This document shows, piece by piece, positions 12,827 through 23,697 of a stretch of 64,000 nucleotides of DNA. The notes under the pieces were generated by a model. That model was not told where the DNA came from and ran no database searches. It saw only the letters and a list, made by a program, of their open reading frames with translations. Source of the DNA: Darksidea phi (Eukaryota; Ascomycota; Dothideomycetes; Pleosporales; Lentitheciaceae); the NCBI GenBank assembly GCA_030770425.1, contig JASJFT010000140.1:55134-119133 (forward strand). The letters are read 5' to 3'. The position numbers and the translations under genes were made by a program. Numbering within the stretch: position 1 is the stretch's first letter; the number at the start of each line of letters is the position of its first letter.

Positions 12827-15120
12827 TATTATAAACTATAGACTATTTAATAATAGATATTAATACGATTAGATTAACTAAGCTATACTTAATTAGTAAT
12901 CTAATATTATATAATATAATAGTAGTAAATATTATAGTTATATTAATAATTATAATAATTATAATAATTAAGACCTCTATAGTTATAGTAGTCGTAGAAG
13001 AAGATATAATAATTATTATAACTAATATCTTAAATAAAGGGTATAAAAGAGTAGAGAAATCTTTTAAACTTTTTAACTCTTTATAGTTAATCTTTAGTTC
13101 TTTATCTAATACTTATAAATAAGATTAAATCTTTTTCTAAGTAATTATTCTAGTAATAGAATTCGTTAACTTAATTTTAACTTATTAGAAACTAATAATA
13201 TAATAAATATATTATTAGTTCTAATTTAAATTCTATATTAAATTCTATATAATATATAATATATTAACTATCTTTAAACTAAGATTATATTAATATAGTA
13301 ACTTTATCTAACTTATATAATATATTTAAAAAGAGTATAACTTAGATATTTATAATAAATCTAGTAATCTTTATTTAGTAATAAGTAGCTTAGATATATA
13401 AGTTATAATAGACTATAATATTACTTTAAGAATTATTAAAAGAGATATAAGTAAAACTTAGTAGAAAAACTAAGATCTTAATATTAGAAAAGTATAATAG
13501 AGATAAAAAAGACTTAAAGCTATTTCTTATATAAATAAATATATACTATTAGTTTAACTCTATTATATTTATTAATAATTAGGATAAGATTCTTACTATA
13601 GATATATATATAATAGAAAAGATAGTTATATAAATATAATTCTTAGTTAATAATTATATAACTAATAATATAATAAAATAAAGATAATATTTAAAGATTA
13701 AAACTTTTTTAAGAAATAGATACGTATAATCTTTAAAAATATTAATAAAGTCTAATAAGTAAAGTATAAAATTTAAAGATTAAAATAAATAAAATTAATA
13801 AAAGTATATACTACTAAGTTTATATAGCTATAGTATAAAATTAATTAGAATAATACTTCTCTTATAGTTACTTATTATAATAGACTTAAGAAAGTTATAA
13901 AAGATAAGCTATCTAGATTTAAGAAACTAGACGATCTAATAGAATTAATTAAAATAGTAATTTATATCGATAATCGATTATAAAAATAAATATTTAAGAA
14001 ATAAGATACTATAAAACTAGTAAAGATTTATAAAAGAAATAATTAGTTTTTAAGTATAATTACTATAAGGGTTATAATAAAATAAACGTTAATATAATTT
14101 AAGAAAAGAAATATTTAAAGAATAAAAAGTATAACTAGAGTAGAAAGTTATAAAAAGTTCCGACGAATAAGATAAGATAATATTAAGAAGAAAAAGTATA
14201 TCTATATTATAACTAATAAAGATACTTTACTAAAGAATATAAAGATAAAAGAAAAAATAATATAGATAGCTAAGAGGGTACTAGATATATAAATATAATT
14301 AGATAAAATAAGAAAAAGAAATAGATTCTAAAGTCTAATTTAATATCTAAAGAATAGTTTAATAATAGTAGGTAGAATAAGATTAAAAGAAATCTCTTAA
14401 TAATAAGAAGACCTAGAGCTTAAAATAAAAGAATTAAAACTTAATAAGCTAGAGAAGGTTAGTATAGAAGATATTTTATAATAATTAATATATAATAAAT
14501 ATTAAAAGTATAAAAGTAATTAATATATTACTAAATATTATATTAAAGTAAAGAAGCTAATATATATTACTAGTAACTAAGATTAAATAGTAATAAAATA
14601 GATTTTAAAGCTCTAAAAATCGAAAGATTATAAGATAATATAGAACTACTAGAATATAGATTATAATATTTTATTATAAACTTACTATATAGAATAGTAT
14701 AAGTACTATATTTAATAGAAGATTATCTATACGTATACCTTTAAGATAAGAAATATTTAATAATAAAATATTATCTCTATAATTATAATAACTAGACTAA
14801 AGCTTATAAGAAATAAGAATAACTAAAATAGACTAATTATTATAATAATAAGTATAATAAATATTTTTTAATAAAATATACTATTAAATAATAGCTATAT
14901 AGATTAATTTAAGTAGATACTAAAGTATATAAATAGAATATTAATTATAGAATTATATATTAAAAATTTTACTATAAAGCTATATATTAAATATATTATA
15001 AAAGATTATATATTTTATATCTACTATAGAGAAAGCTTATAATTAGAAGAAAAAAAGATATCTTTTACTAGTTAATACTTTATAGTAGCTCTTAAATAGT
15101 TATTATATATAAATATAATA
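12827..15120 (+). mobile_element. Truncated second gypsy copy, opposite orientation
   Basis: A 436-bp LTR at 12,827-13,262 is the reverse complement of the LTRs of the 4,781-12,158 element. The sequence after it follows the reverse complement of 11,722 downwards through the gag region to about 15.1 kb, where the match is lost. Only LTR plus gag remain, so the copy is a 5' fragment. It is more heavily mutated than its sister: most remaining CpG positions of the sister are TpA or TpG-derived here. Confidence 0.75.
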
Positions 15121-16100
15121 CTACTATAAGTATATAAAAATTTATCTCTATATATCTTCTAAAATATATATTAGATATAAAGTAAATATAAAACCTACTT
15201 TATAATATTATAATTAAGTTAAATCTTCTTAATAATAGTACTTAATTTAAGATTCTCTATCTTTAAAATAATCTAGAAAAATCTATACTCGAATATAATC
15301 TAGTATTTAATAAGCTCGTAGTATATATAAAGAGCCCTCTAAGTCTATATCTATAGCCCGTTTACTAAGAGTAGAAGATTATTAGTAATATATTAAGAGA
15401 ATTACAAAGTATATTATACTTAGAATTAATTAGAATATTTATTAATTTAGTAGAAAAGTTAAACTTCTTTAGTAATAAATTATTTAAATAGACTTTAAGA
15501 TCTTTATAATATTTATAATTCGATATACTAGATTAAGAAGCTATATATACTTTAGATAAGCTATAGAAAACTTAATATAAAGAATTAAAAGAAATAAGAC
15601 TATATTATATCTACTTTTACTTTATTTAGCTTAATATCTTTTCTCTTTAATTTATTATATAACTTATATATTATAAATTATACTTAAGTAAAATAGTTTT
15701 ATAATATAATATTATTTAATAAAGTAAATAATATTATAGATATTACTAGTATTAGTATATTAGTCTTTAGATAGAAAGTTATAGAGAAGATATATACTTA
15801 AAGAGACTATCTATCTATAGAAGTTAATTAGAGATTTTATAAATAATTATAGTTAATATATATATAAATAGTAATATAATCCTTATCTAATAGCTTCGTA
15901 TATTAATATAAGCTAGTAGTTATACTAGAATAATTAAAAAGTTCCTAGCTAGTATACGAGATTAGCTAAACGATTATCCCTATAATAAATAATATAGTAC
16001 TAGGCTAAAAGTCTTATAAATAAACGTTTATTTCGAATTTAATAGTCGATTAGTCTTTATTAATAACCTCTCTACTATAGTAAATTATATAGTAAATATA
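15121..16100. other. RIP-mutated AT-rich DNA, unclassified
   Basis: This may be further gypsy pol sequence with a deletion or a different repeat. A single CpA (near 15,403) is seen. No frame is recognisable. Confidence 0.35.
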
Positions 16101-16199
16101 TAGCTTTTTTATATTTTTTAAAATAATTAAAGCTTAATATTTCGTCTAATATCTACGCGTATACTAGTAGGTCTAAATTCTTTACTTTATACTTATAAT

Positions 16200-17196
16200 A
16201 AGGGTATAAATCTATTTTATAGAAATTCTATACTAATAATTCTTTAATATCTTATTAAATTAATTCTATTTCTTCTACCTACGTCTATAATTTAATAGAT
16301 AAGAGTAGTACTTCTAGAATAGCTATTTAAGCGTCTACTAGAGATATTTAATAAAATTAAATCTAGTAAATAGAGTAGAAAATTAATAATCTAAATTTTA
16401 TAATTCTTTAAAAACTCTATTATACTCTATATAGTATAGATATATATATTATTCTATATAAATTAATCTTCTATCTAATAACTAGGTAGAAGACCTTTCT
16501 TAAGAATACTAATATAGCTATTTACTAAATAACCTCTATATAAGGTATTAGGGTCCCTCTTTATAATAATAAGTAGAGTTCTCTAAGTATATTATCTAGA
16601 ATCGATTTATATAGAAGTCTATATTATCTACTAAAATAGCTAGTAAGTAGTCTACTCTATAATTATAAAATAATTCTTTTTTTTTATAGATATCGAAAAA
16701 TCTATTTAGAATTTAGTACTAAGTCCTTCTAAACTAAGTACTTATCTAAGAACTAAATAGTTATCTATTTCTAAGTAGTAGTCTTATTAATTTAAGGCCT
16801 TCTAGCTACCTTAAAGTTAGTAAAGCCTTCGTCTTTTAAGGCTCTATAAATTATACAGCGGGAGTAGTCCTTTCCTAGATAGGCTTCCTTAATAAGCTAT
16901 TTATACTAAATCTTTAGGATTTTTCGGATATATTATAATAGCGTTCGCTTCTCCCTCTTCGTAAGTATAGAAGGCCTACTAGAGCGAGGACGTAAGGTAT
17001 TACTATCTATTTTACTATATCTACGAAGGGTTCTATATATAGTAGTACGCGCGACGCCGAACTTAGCCGCGAGCTCTTTCGTACCTACGCCAGCCTTAGA
17101 TTTCGAAATAATACTAATACGCGCGTCGGTAGATAGCTCTACATTAGGGCGACGATTTCTACTAATTTCTGTACCGAACGAGCGTTGTGGGGGCAT
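16200..17196 (-). pseudogene. Tc1/mariner-type transposase remnant
   Basis: The frame starts at 17,196 and stays open to 16,933 (87 codons). It has a helix-turn-helix around residues 24-60 (ISIISKSKAG, TKELAAKFGVARTTIYRTL) followed by a basic arm, as in the paired-like domain of Tc1/Tc3 transposases. Beyond 16,933 the same frame continues with RIP-type stops: a second HTH-like segment (YRALKDEGFTNFK-like) near 16,860-16,790 and a weak trace of the DDE region near 16,450-16,350. RIP intensity falls off between about 17,170 and 17,080, inside this gene, so the transposon marks the left boundary of the gene island. Terminal inverted repeats were not found. Confidence 0.65.
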
Positions 17197-17587
17197 GTTG
17201 TGGATAGCTTTAGTATAGGTGTTGATACGCGCGTCGCGTTTTGGTGGGGTTCGTTTGCCAGATTTTTGTCATGTGACTGTAAGTCGCAGGGAGAGACATG
17301 CCAATATGCGGCGTGGGTCATTTGTCGATACTTAGCCAGCAAACGAAGGAGGTCCCGGAGCCATTACATTCGAATAAAGCTCAATACTGCTTGCTCGTTT
17401 TGAGTGCGTGGTTTGATCGTCATATCCTCGGACCTCATGATGTGGACTACCCTTTAAATTAATAACTTTCGTTCAAAGGGAAAGATACGTAGTCGCGGCC
17501 ATAATTAATTTAATATCCCGTTAACTAGAGTTCTTAGGCATAGTTAAAGTAATCTTAAATTATTATAAAGCTACAGAGAGAAGGGTC
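17197..17587. other. Left boundary region, no gene seen
   Basis: Composition changes here from RIP-type to normal. It contains the 3' flank of the FAD oxidase and probably the outer end of the Tc1/mariner element. An AT-rich patch at about 17,455-17,575 shows mild RIP-like character. Short open frames on both strands have no recognisable content. Confidence 0.45.
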
Positions 17588-19196
17588 CTAAGCCCCGTCT
17601 AATAGTGTGCCTAGCTTAAAGCCCGGAAGGAGTCTCTGAAAGGCACCGTTCGGATCGTACTTCTTACTAATGGCCTTTAACTTAGCTAGAGATCCACCTT
17701 TATAGCTTGAAAACGCATCTTGAGCAATACCAAGATCGTTCAGGAAGTAGAAGTCGTAGTACAAGTTTTTCGCTTTGGTCGTCTTCTCCACTGTGCTGAT
17801 CAATGTCTTGAGATAGTTTTCGACGGTGTCATCCAGATCTGGATTGCTGTAGGCGGCGTAGTAAAGCGCCACTATAGGAGTCAGCGGCAAACGTTAAGGT
17901 GGAGTGGATAGGCTTACTGAGGAATCCACCGTCGTCGGGATTGAGATTCATAGGATCGCCGCCATTTGCCTTCGCTGCAGCGAGGTGTTTCACAGTGATG
18001 GGTTCTTCTGCGACTCCAACGAAGCCATCAAATTGAGGGATGAGTTCCTTAGCAACGTCGACCATTGTGTCGATAACGATGGGCATCGTGTCTTTGCTAA
18101 ACTTAATGGATGTAACATACCACTTCCACCTCAGAACTCGCGCCGAATACCCAATTGTCTGATTCACCAGCTGGCTGACATTTTGCACACCACTGCCTAG
18201 GTCAGTCCCGGAAATGGCGCTAAAGTTCTCGAAAGCAGCTGGGTTTGTAATGGGCGCATCGTATAGCGCCACCAAAGATGGGTCCAGTTGATCTTGAACG
18301 GGCGTATACTGCGTACTCGGCATCAGTGCCCCCTTCGCATCTTCCCCACCGCCTCCAGGAAGCATCCAGTTCGTCATGGCATCCGAAAACTTCTGCATCT
18401 GCTCCGGTGGCCAAGCCATGTTGAAGCCGAAGATCTTGTCTTGTTTGAACGTCTTCATATCATAGGTCGTGATAATGCCGAAGTTGTTTCCGCCGCCCTT
18501 GAGCGCCCAGAAAAGATCCGGATTAGACTCTGCGTTCACCTGAACGACCTTGGCGTCGGCAGTGACGAGCTCGTAGTTGACAATGTTGTTAGAGCCCCAC
18601 CCGCGCTGCTGGCCGAAGAAACTCAAAGCGCCCCCGAGAAGAGCGGCGGTTCCTACGGGCCAGATGCGACCTGCTACAACGCTTAGTCCGTGTTGGTCAA
18701 GGAATTCGTACACTGCTCCCCAAGGGTTTGCGGCACCGCAGCGTAGGTAGTTGGCTCCATACTCATTGGGCCCATCATGGAGTGTAAGTTCTGTGAAGTG
18801 GGTCATGGCGATGAGGATGCCATGGCTAGTAGAGGCTATGCCGGTTGTGGGAGCGTGGCCGCCGCTTCGGACTGCAAAGGTGGTGTTGGATTTGATGAGG
18901 ATGTCGACTCCTCCTGCCAGATCCGATGACTTGGCAGGAACAAAGACGCAGTTAGGTTCTAGCCAAGCAGCCAAAGACCAGTATGCTGGGAATGATGAGT
19001 ACGGAGCCCTGGCCACAAGGCGATATCGAGCCTTACCTTGCGTCTCCGCTGTGTATTCTGCAGATCCGGGCGTGAAGATGCTTCCTGGGAATTCCGAGTT
19101 CAACGTTTGACAGGCAGCTTTGCTCCTCGAACTTGCTGTGTCAGAGATCACTGAGAAAGCAAAAGTAAGAAGAACGAAGAAATGTAAGGCCGCCAT
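17588..19196 (-). CDS. Secreted BBE-like FAD-linked oxidoreductase
   Basis: Inferred exons are 19,196-19,037, 18,985-17,918 and 17,871-17,588 (503 aa). Introns are 51 nt (in phase) and 46 nt (GTAAGC...CTGAC...TATAG). Removing the second intron joins the two otherwise frame-shifted halves, so this is not a frameshift. The protein begins with a signal peptide (about residues 1-22). It has a PCMH-type FAD domain with RSGGH near residue 97, where the family attaches FAD covalently to His, then the NPDLFWALKGGGNNFG block, and a C-terminal BBE domain with YDPNGAF. Such enzymes oxidise alcohols or C-H/C-C bonds using O2 in fungal secondary metabolism. Here it is a likely tailoring enzyme for the terpene product. 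A CGG-N3-CCG site lies about 145 bp upstream. Substrate is unknown. Confidence 0.9.
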
Positions 19197-19800
19197 GGCT
19201 GAGAGGACAGTGGATTGATGCTTCTAGTTGAAGTATTGCATGCTGAATAGTAATAAAATCCATCCTTTTTACAGCTCCAGATCTCCACACATCTCTTTTC
19301 AGGCCTGCCAATATTCGCAGATAATTTCTTGGAAACCGTCGGTGTCCGTAGAGAGATCTGATTATCCATTACAGTCAGGATCCGATCGAGTGAGACTTAC
19401 GGTGGAGAGCCGGGGGCGGAGGTGGCGTCCGGGTATTTCCTCATTCGTAATCAAGATTCGAGCAGCAAAGGAATTTCGGGAGGAGATCGTGGGAAAAGCA
19501 CGATCTTCTTCGGTAGGTACAGCTGCCTCATTTTAGCAGGGCGTATTTTAGTGCCGTTTGGGCCCTGGATACATAACGTCGCACGGATAGATCCCAGCAG
19601 AATTTCAGCGGATCATTCCGGGCAGAGTCTCAGGCCCAATCCGCAGGTCCTTATTCCTACCACATAAAACCTATGCCACAATTCATATGCAGCAGTTACA
19701 GTTCTATAGCCGGTAGCATTAGAATTCCAAATTCATAGGTTCCATAATTGGCATTATTCAAGATGAATCCCTTGCGGAGAGGCACTTCGATTCAATCTAT
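19197..19800. other. Intergenic region with FAD-oxidase promoter
   Basis: It lies between the start of the FAD oxidase and the stop of the first P450 (both minus strand). It carries the oxidase promoter, including CGGtgtCCG at 19,340-19,348 and a GC-rich patch around 19,410-19,440. No further gene is seen, and small plus-strand frames look like chance. Confidence 0.6.
19340..19348. promoter_or_regulatory. CGG-N3-CCG palindrome upstream of FAD oxidase
   Basis: This inverted CGG half-site pair with a 3-bp gap, the form bound by many fungal Zn2Cys6 regulators, lies 144 bp before the oxidase start. Its function is inferred from shape and shared position with other sites in the cluster. Confidence 0.4.
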
Positions 19801-21501
19801 CTACTCTCTTGACCTGAAGAGTACAGTTTGCTTGGGATTTGGCTCCACAATGAGATCCAAATACACGTTAGGCAGCCGTTCCTTCTGCCCCTCCGGAAAC
19901 TTGACATCGTACCTCCTGATTATCTGTGCGATAACGACCTTCATTATCGCACTAGCATACCATCTTCCAGGACAAGTGAATCGACCATGCCCCCAGTGTA
20001 TATTCCCATTCTCTGTGCCAACGAACTCATGGGTTCTCCGAGGTTTCTCGGTGGCAGAATTCGCGGTCGAGTTATCAGCCCCACAAAACCGTGTAGCTGA
20101 AAACTTCCGAGGATCGTGGTAGTATTCGGGATCCATTGCCATTGGTCCTGCCGCCATGCTTATGAATGTTCCTTTGGGAATCACTGTTCCGTCCTGAAGG
20201 ACAAAAGTTGATGTGGCGATGCGGTCGAAACTCACTGTGTCAGAGATTAGAAAAGAACAAAATCAAGGTAAGCTTAGGCTCACGATAGTTTGGTGGGTTG
20301 AACCGCTGCGACTCTTTCAAGAACGAATCGAGTACCTTTAGACCACCGAGCTGATCGAGTTGCCACGGAGAATCTCGCCCCGGATTGTACCGTTCAGCTT
20401 CATCCCTTAGTTCAGGGACACAGCCTGAAGAAGCGCATAGATCGATTATCGAGTGGCCCGTGGACATTTTCGTAGTATGGAGCTGATTGTGTCAGTGTTG
20501 TATCCGCCAAGATCAAGTAAGAGCTTCATACCGCGCCAGCCATCAACACGAAGAACTTGGCTACAATTTCCTTCTCGTCTACAACTTCAGACGTTACTAC
20601 AAAATGGTCGATCACAGTTGGAAATTCTCCCCCGTCCTTTGTCGTTCTTGTCTTTGGAAATAGAATGCGTTGAGCCTGCTCATGCAATCGCTTCATGCGA
20701 GTAGTCGGCGGTAGAATAGGCCGTATCAGCGGCCTCAGAAACTTGGGAATAAATAGCATGAAGATGGCCATGTCTCGTACAATGTTTGTGAACTCCTCTA
20801 CGACGAATTGTAATTGCGCATCGTCACAGAGTTTGGGTCCAACGAAAGTCAGTAGCATAGTACGCAATACTAGAGCAGAAACAATATCCTTAACTTTAAC
20901 GGGGGTGAACTCTGACTTCGAGCACGCTGAGAGCGTTTCTGAAAGGATCTCGTCGACTGTCCGGGAAAGAACGGGAATCAATGTGGCTGCACGTACTCAG
21001 TAATTCGACTGTATTAGTGTCATAAAAACTTATCTTACGCAAACTCTTTGTCAACTGCACCCGCGCGATGTCGTAACCTTGACGGTCTTTGAGAATGATA
21101 TCCACGCCGCTGTGTTGACCCAAAACGCTTGTAACTAACGCCTCCGAAGCACTCAGCTTGCTGCCTGGAAGCATGCGAAGCTCTGGAAGATATTTGGGTG
21201 GTAGCACCAAGGCATCTTCATTCAAACTTTGGAGTAGGTAGGGTGTGTCCTTTTCCTGTAGTGGGTTAGTGTGTTGGTCTGCGAGTGAGGATGTTGAATC
21301 ATCTACCTGCAGGTAGGCCTGCTCGACAATGTCGCGGCCCTTCCAAAGAAACCATATTCTTGCCGGCCAGACCTTGAGATCCAAGAAGCCTGGATCGATG
21401 CCGCGACGACGAAAAGCTCTATTCTTCGGCGGCCAAAAGACGATGCTTATGGTAATCACTGCTACAATAGCAAAAACTTGGGGATACCCCAGGGACTGCA
21501 T
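19801..21501 (-). CDS. Cytochrome P450 monooxygenase (first of three)
   Basis: Inferred exons are 21,501-21,307, 21,255-21,039, 20,986-20,532, 20,482-20,284 and 20,234-19,801 (499 aa). The four introns are 51, 52, 49 and 49 nt, with CTAAC/CTGAC-type branch points. An N-terminal membrane anchor (FAIVAVITISIVF) suggests the endoplasmic reticulum. In order come an I-helix with ALHTT in place of AGxDT, the ExxR motif (KESQR), DPRKF/TRF, and the haem loop WGHGRFTCPGR with Cys near residue 443. The ALHTT and GHGRxxCPGR motifs resemble the group containing ent-kaurene-oxidase-like and other terpenoid or statin P450s, unlike the other two P450s here. It probably oxidises the sesquiterpene skeleton. 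It is divergently transcribed from the rhodopsin-like gene. Confidence 0.9.
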
Positions 21502-21991
21502 GGCAGTTGAATAAGTCTGACTAATGCTGAGTCTGGCGATGGCGCTGGATGTTTGTGAGGATTAAAGCTGCGAAATGGGTCGAATCTGGACTTGATTAAC
21601 GCCAGCAATGAAAAGGCGCAGCCGATTGAGCGACATTTCCCGCGAAACCTAATCATTCTATTCCCAACCTTTGGTCTGTGCTATTATTGGTGGGGCCCTG
21701 CGGTTCGGGCGGCGGCTAATGCCCGTGGTTTTTGCCAGGCCTTTCGGTATCTTTCTCAATTTGGAAACTACCGACAAAAGAGTTAGACAACTCTCACTGC
21801 TGGAAGTGATTGAGTCGCCTACCACCTTCCCCCCACATGCCCCTTAGGCAATATAGGGTGTTTGGAACGGAGTCCGAAGCGCTGTTGGGGATTGGGGACG
21901 AGCCTCTGGGAGACGCTCACTCTTCGGCTTTATTGCTTCACACCTGTCCTCTCGTAGCCAATCTTTCATCCAAGAACTTCACTTCGCAAAA
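21502..21991. promoter_or_regulatory. Divergent promoter, P450-1 / rhodopsin-like gene
   Basis: This 490-bp region separates two divergent starts. It contains CGGagtCCG at 21,868-21,876. No gene is seen, and the open frames in it do not show protein-family content. Confidence 0.55.
21868..21876. promoter_or_regulatory. CGG-N3-CCG palindrome in divergent promoter
   Basis: CGGagtCCG lies 116 bp upstream of the rhodopsin-like start and 367 bp upstream of the P450 start. It has the same architecture as the sites at 19,340 and 26,631. Confidence 0.4.
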
Positions 21992-23276
21992 ATGGGTGAC
22001 TACAAGCCTACGTTTCTTGCGGTCGGAATCATCTTCCCCATCCTCGCGGGGATAAGCCTCGTGTTGCGCTTCAAGGCTAGGCGACTGGTCAAACAAAAAC
22101 TAAAAACAGATGATTGGCTAGCGTTCGCGTCTTTGGTATGCTCTTCGCAGACTGCACAAATGTTTTCAAAGGACTAATAGATGTTAGATATTTGCTTATG
22201 GATTCACGGCCATTGTTCTTGTTGGTATGTATATACAGCAATGTCGACGTGATGTATCCACTGTGTCGAGTCCCTCCTGACTTAGAGCGCACCCAGACTC
22301 GCGCATGGGAAACCTTGGTGGTCATCTCGTGTTCGATGAGAACGGTGTCCCACAGATAGGACCATGGTTCAAGTATTTCACAATTGTAAGTTGTCCTTGC
22401 TTTTCTCCTCAAAAAGTCCGCGCAGACTGACCTATCTAGACCAATTATGCCATGGTCATTGTCTGGAACGCTTGCGTCGGTGTCACGAAGCTGAGCATTG
22501 CTTTCCTTTACAAGCGAATCTTCGGTACATACGGCTTTCGCATGATAACATGGGGAACGATAGGATTGCTCATAGCATGGACTATCGCATTCGTGCTCGT
22601 CGGCATATTCCCATGTAACCCTGTCTCCGACGGATGGACAACCGAAGTTACGACGAATTGCATCGATGCGCCGGCCACATACACTGCAGGCGTAGCATCC
22701 AACATTGGGCTTGACAGTAGGTATACCCATAGGCCTTCAGTAGCTGATAACACTGATTACGATAGTCATTATACTGGTCATTCCGTTGCATCAGATATGG
22801 CAACTACATATGCCCTTACGTCGCAAACTTGGTGTCGCCGCAATTTTCGCCTTGGGTAGCTTTGTCATTGTTACTGGAATCATCCGTCTGGTTCTGTTGA
22901 TCGACGCGTTTGGTGCGCTCGAAAATCCGCTGTGGCGCGACATTACCTGTAAGTCTTCACCGAACTTTCGAGTTCGCATGTGTAAGACCATGTCGCTAAC
23001 ACCATCACAGACGAGTACTCGCCTCCCATGTTATGGACCGTGGTGGAGCTGAACCTTGGTGTCATCTGCGCCTGCCTACCCTTGATGCGGCCCGTTTGGA
23101 GAGCTACGATAGAAAGCCCGTTTGGGTCGAAGATATTAAGCAGCTTCAGCAGCTTGGCTTATTCGGCCAATCGATCAAAGGGATCTACTTATCGATTCTT
23201 CGACAAGCAAGACGAAATGGAAATGGGCATAGTTAGCACGGGGAATCTTAGCACCGGCAGGGGCAAGGCGCAGTAG
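21992..23276 (+). CDS. Fungal rhodopsin/PTH11-like seven-helix membrane protein
   Basis: Inferred exons are 21,992-22,135, 22,188-22,224, 22,297-22,385, 22,440-22,716, 22,766-22,948 and 23,011-23,276 (331 aa). Introns are 52, 72, 54, 49 and 62 nt. The protein has about seven hydrophobic segments. It carries family landmarks: a DDWLAFASL block after helix 1, NLGGH before helix 3, VTKLSIAFLYKRIF, FPCNP, a Cys pair in the loop before helix 5 (NCIDAPATY), and VVELNLGVICACLP in helix 7. The N-terminus is too short for a CFEM domain. Family members are GPCR-like or of unknown ligand. They recur beside secondary-metabolite genes, often with no assigned role. The tail is charged and cytoplasmic (DKQDEMEMG). 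A role in sensing or membrane handling of the product is speculation. Confidence 0.88.
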
Positions 23277-23697
23277 ATCCGGCTGATTGAATTTTCCTTA
23301 TACGTGTCTCAATTCGCAAGCAGGGTGGATCAGTCGAACGGATTCTTTTGTGTCATAGTCGTGCTTTGCTGATACTGTATATGTTGAATGCTTGCTTTCC
23401 TTCTCACGGTAAAGCCAAGAGGATTTTATATCTTACTCGTATAATTGAGACAGGGTTCGGATCTTTTCTCGATCAGGAATTTCGCTGGGGGAAGAATACT
23501 ATGACTGTATTCTTGAGCTAATAATCCGCCCGACTAGCTGAGCTAAGGCAACATCGGGAACGAATCAATTACTATTGCCATTACTGCACAACACCGAGTG
23601 AAAGCTATAAATCCAAGATACAGTCTGTGTACATTGCTCGAATTTACTTCACTTGGTACCGACATATTCTACTTGCATCTGTGTTATAGATTCAGTA
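23277..23697. promoter_or_regulatory. Promoter region of SDR-1
   Basis: This 421-bp spacer lies between two plus-strand genes. A TATA-like TATAAAT lies at 23,606-23,612, 92 bp before the chosen start. No CGG-N3-CCG site was seen and no other gene. Confidence 0.5.
23606..23612 (+). promoter_or_regulatory. TATA-like box of SDR-1
   Basis: TATAAAT lies 92 bp upstream of the ATG at 23,698. Spacing is compatible with a fungal core promoter and supports the downstream start over the in-frame ATG at 23,653. Confidence 0.4.

Noticed and set aside
1..17000. Natural AT-rich centromere or mitochondrial insertion
   Set aside because: Decodable gypsy and copia polyproteins with stops only at Gln/Trp codons, paired LTRs and surviving CpG show RIP-mutated transposons. 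No mitochondrial gene is seen. A centromeric location cannot be excluded but is not supported.
17588..17890. Apparent frameshift splitting the FAD oxidase into two overlapping ORFs
   Set aside because: A 46-nt intron (17,872-17,917) with GTAAGC donor, CTGAC branch and TATAG acceptor restores a single frame, so the gene is intact.
22089..22730. 213-codon open frame on the minus strand
   Set aside because: It is antisense to the rhodopsin-like gene, whose exon and intron structure and transmembrane pattern are convincing. The antisense product has no family features.
23653..23697. Earlier in-frame ATG for SDR-1
   Set aside because: It lies only about 40 bp after the TATA-like box and adds 15 residues outside the SDR fold. 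The ATG at 23,698 fits the family N-terminus.
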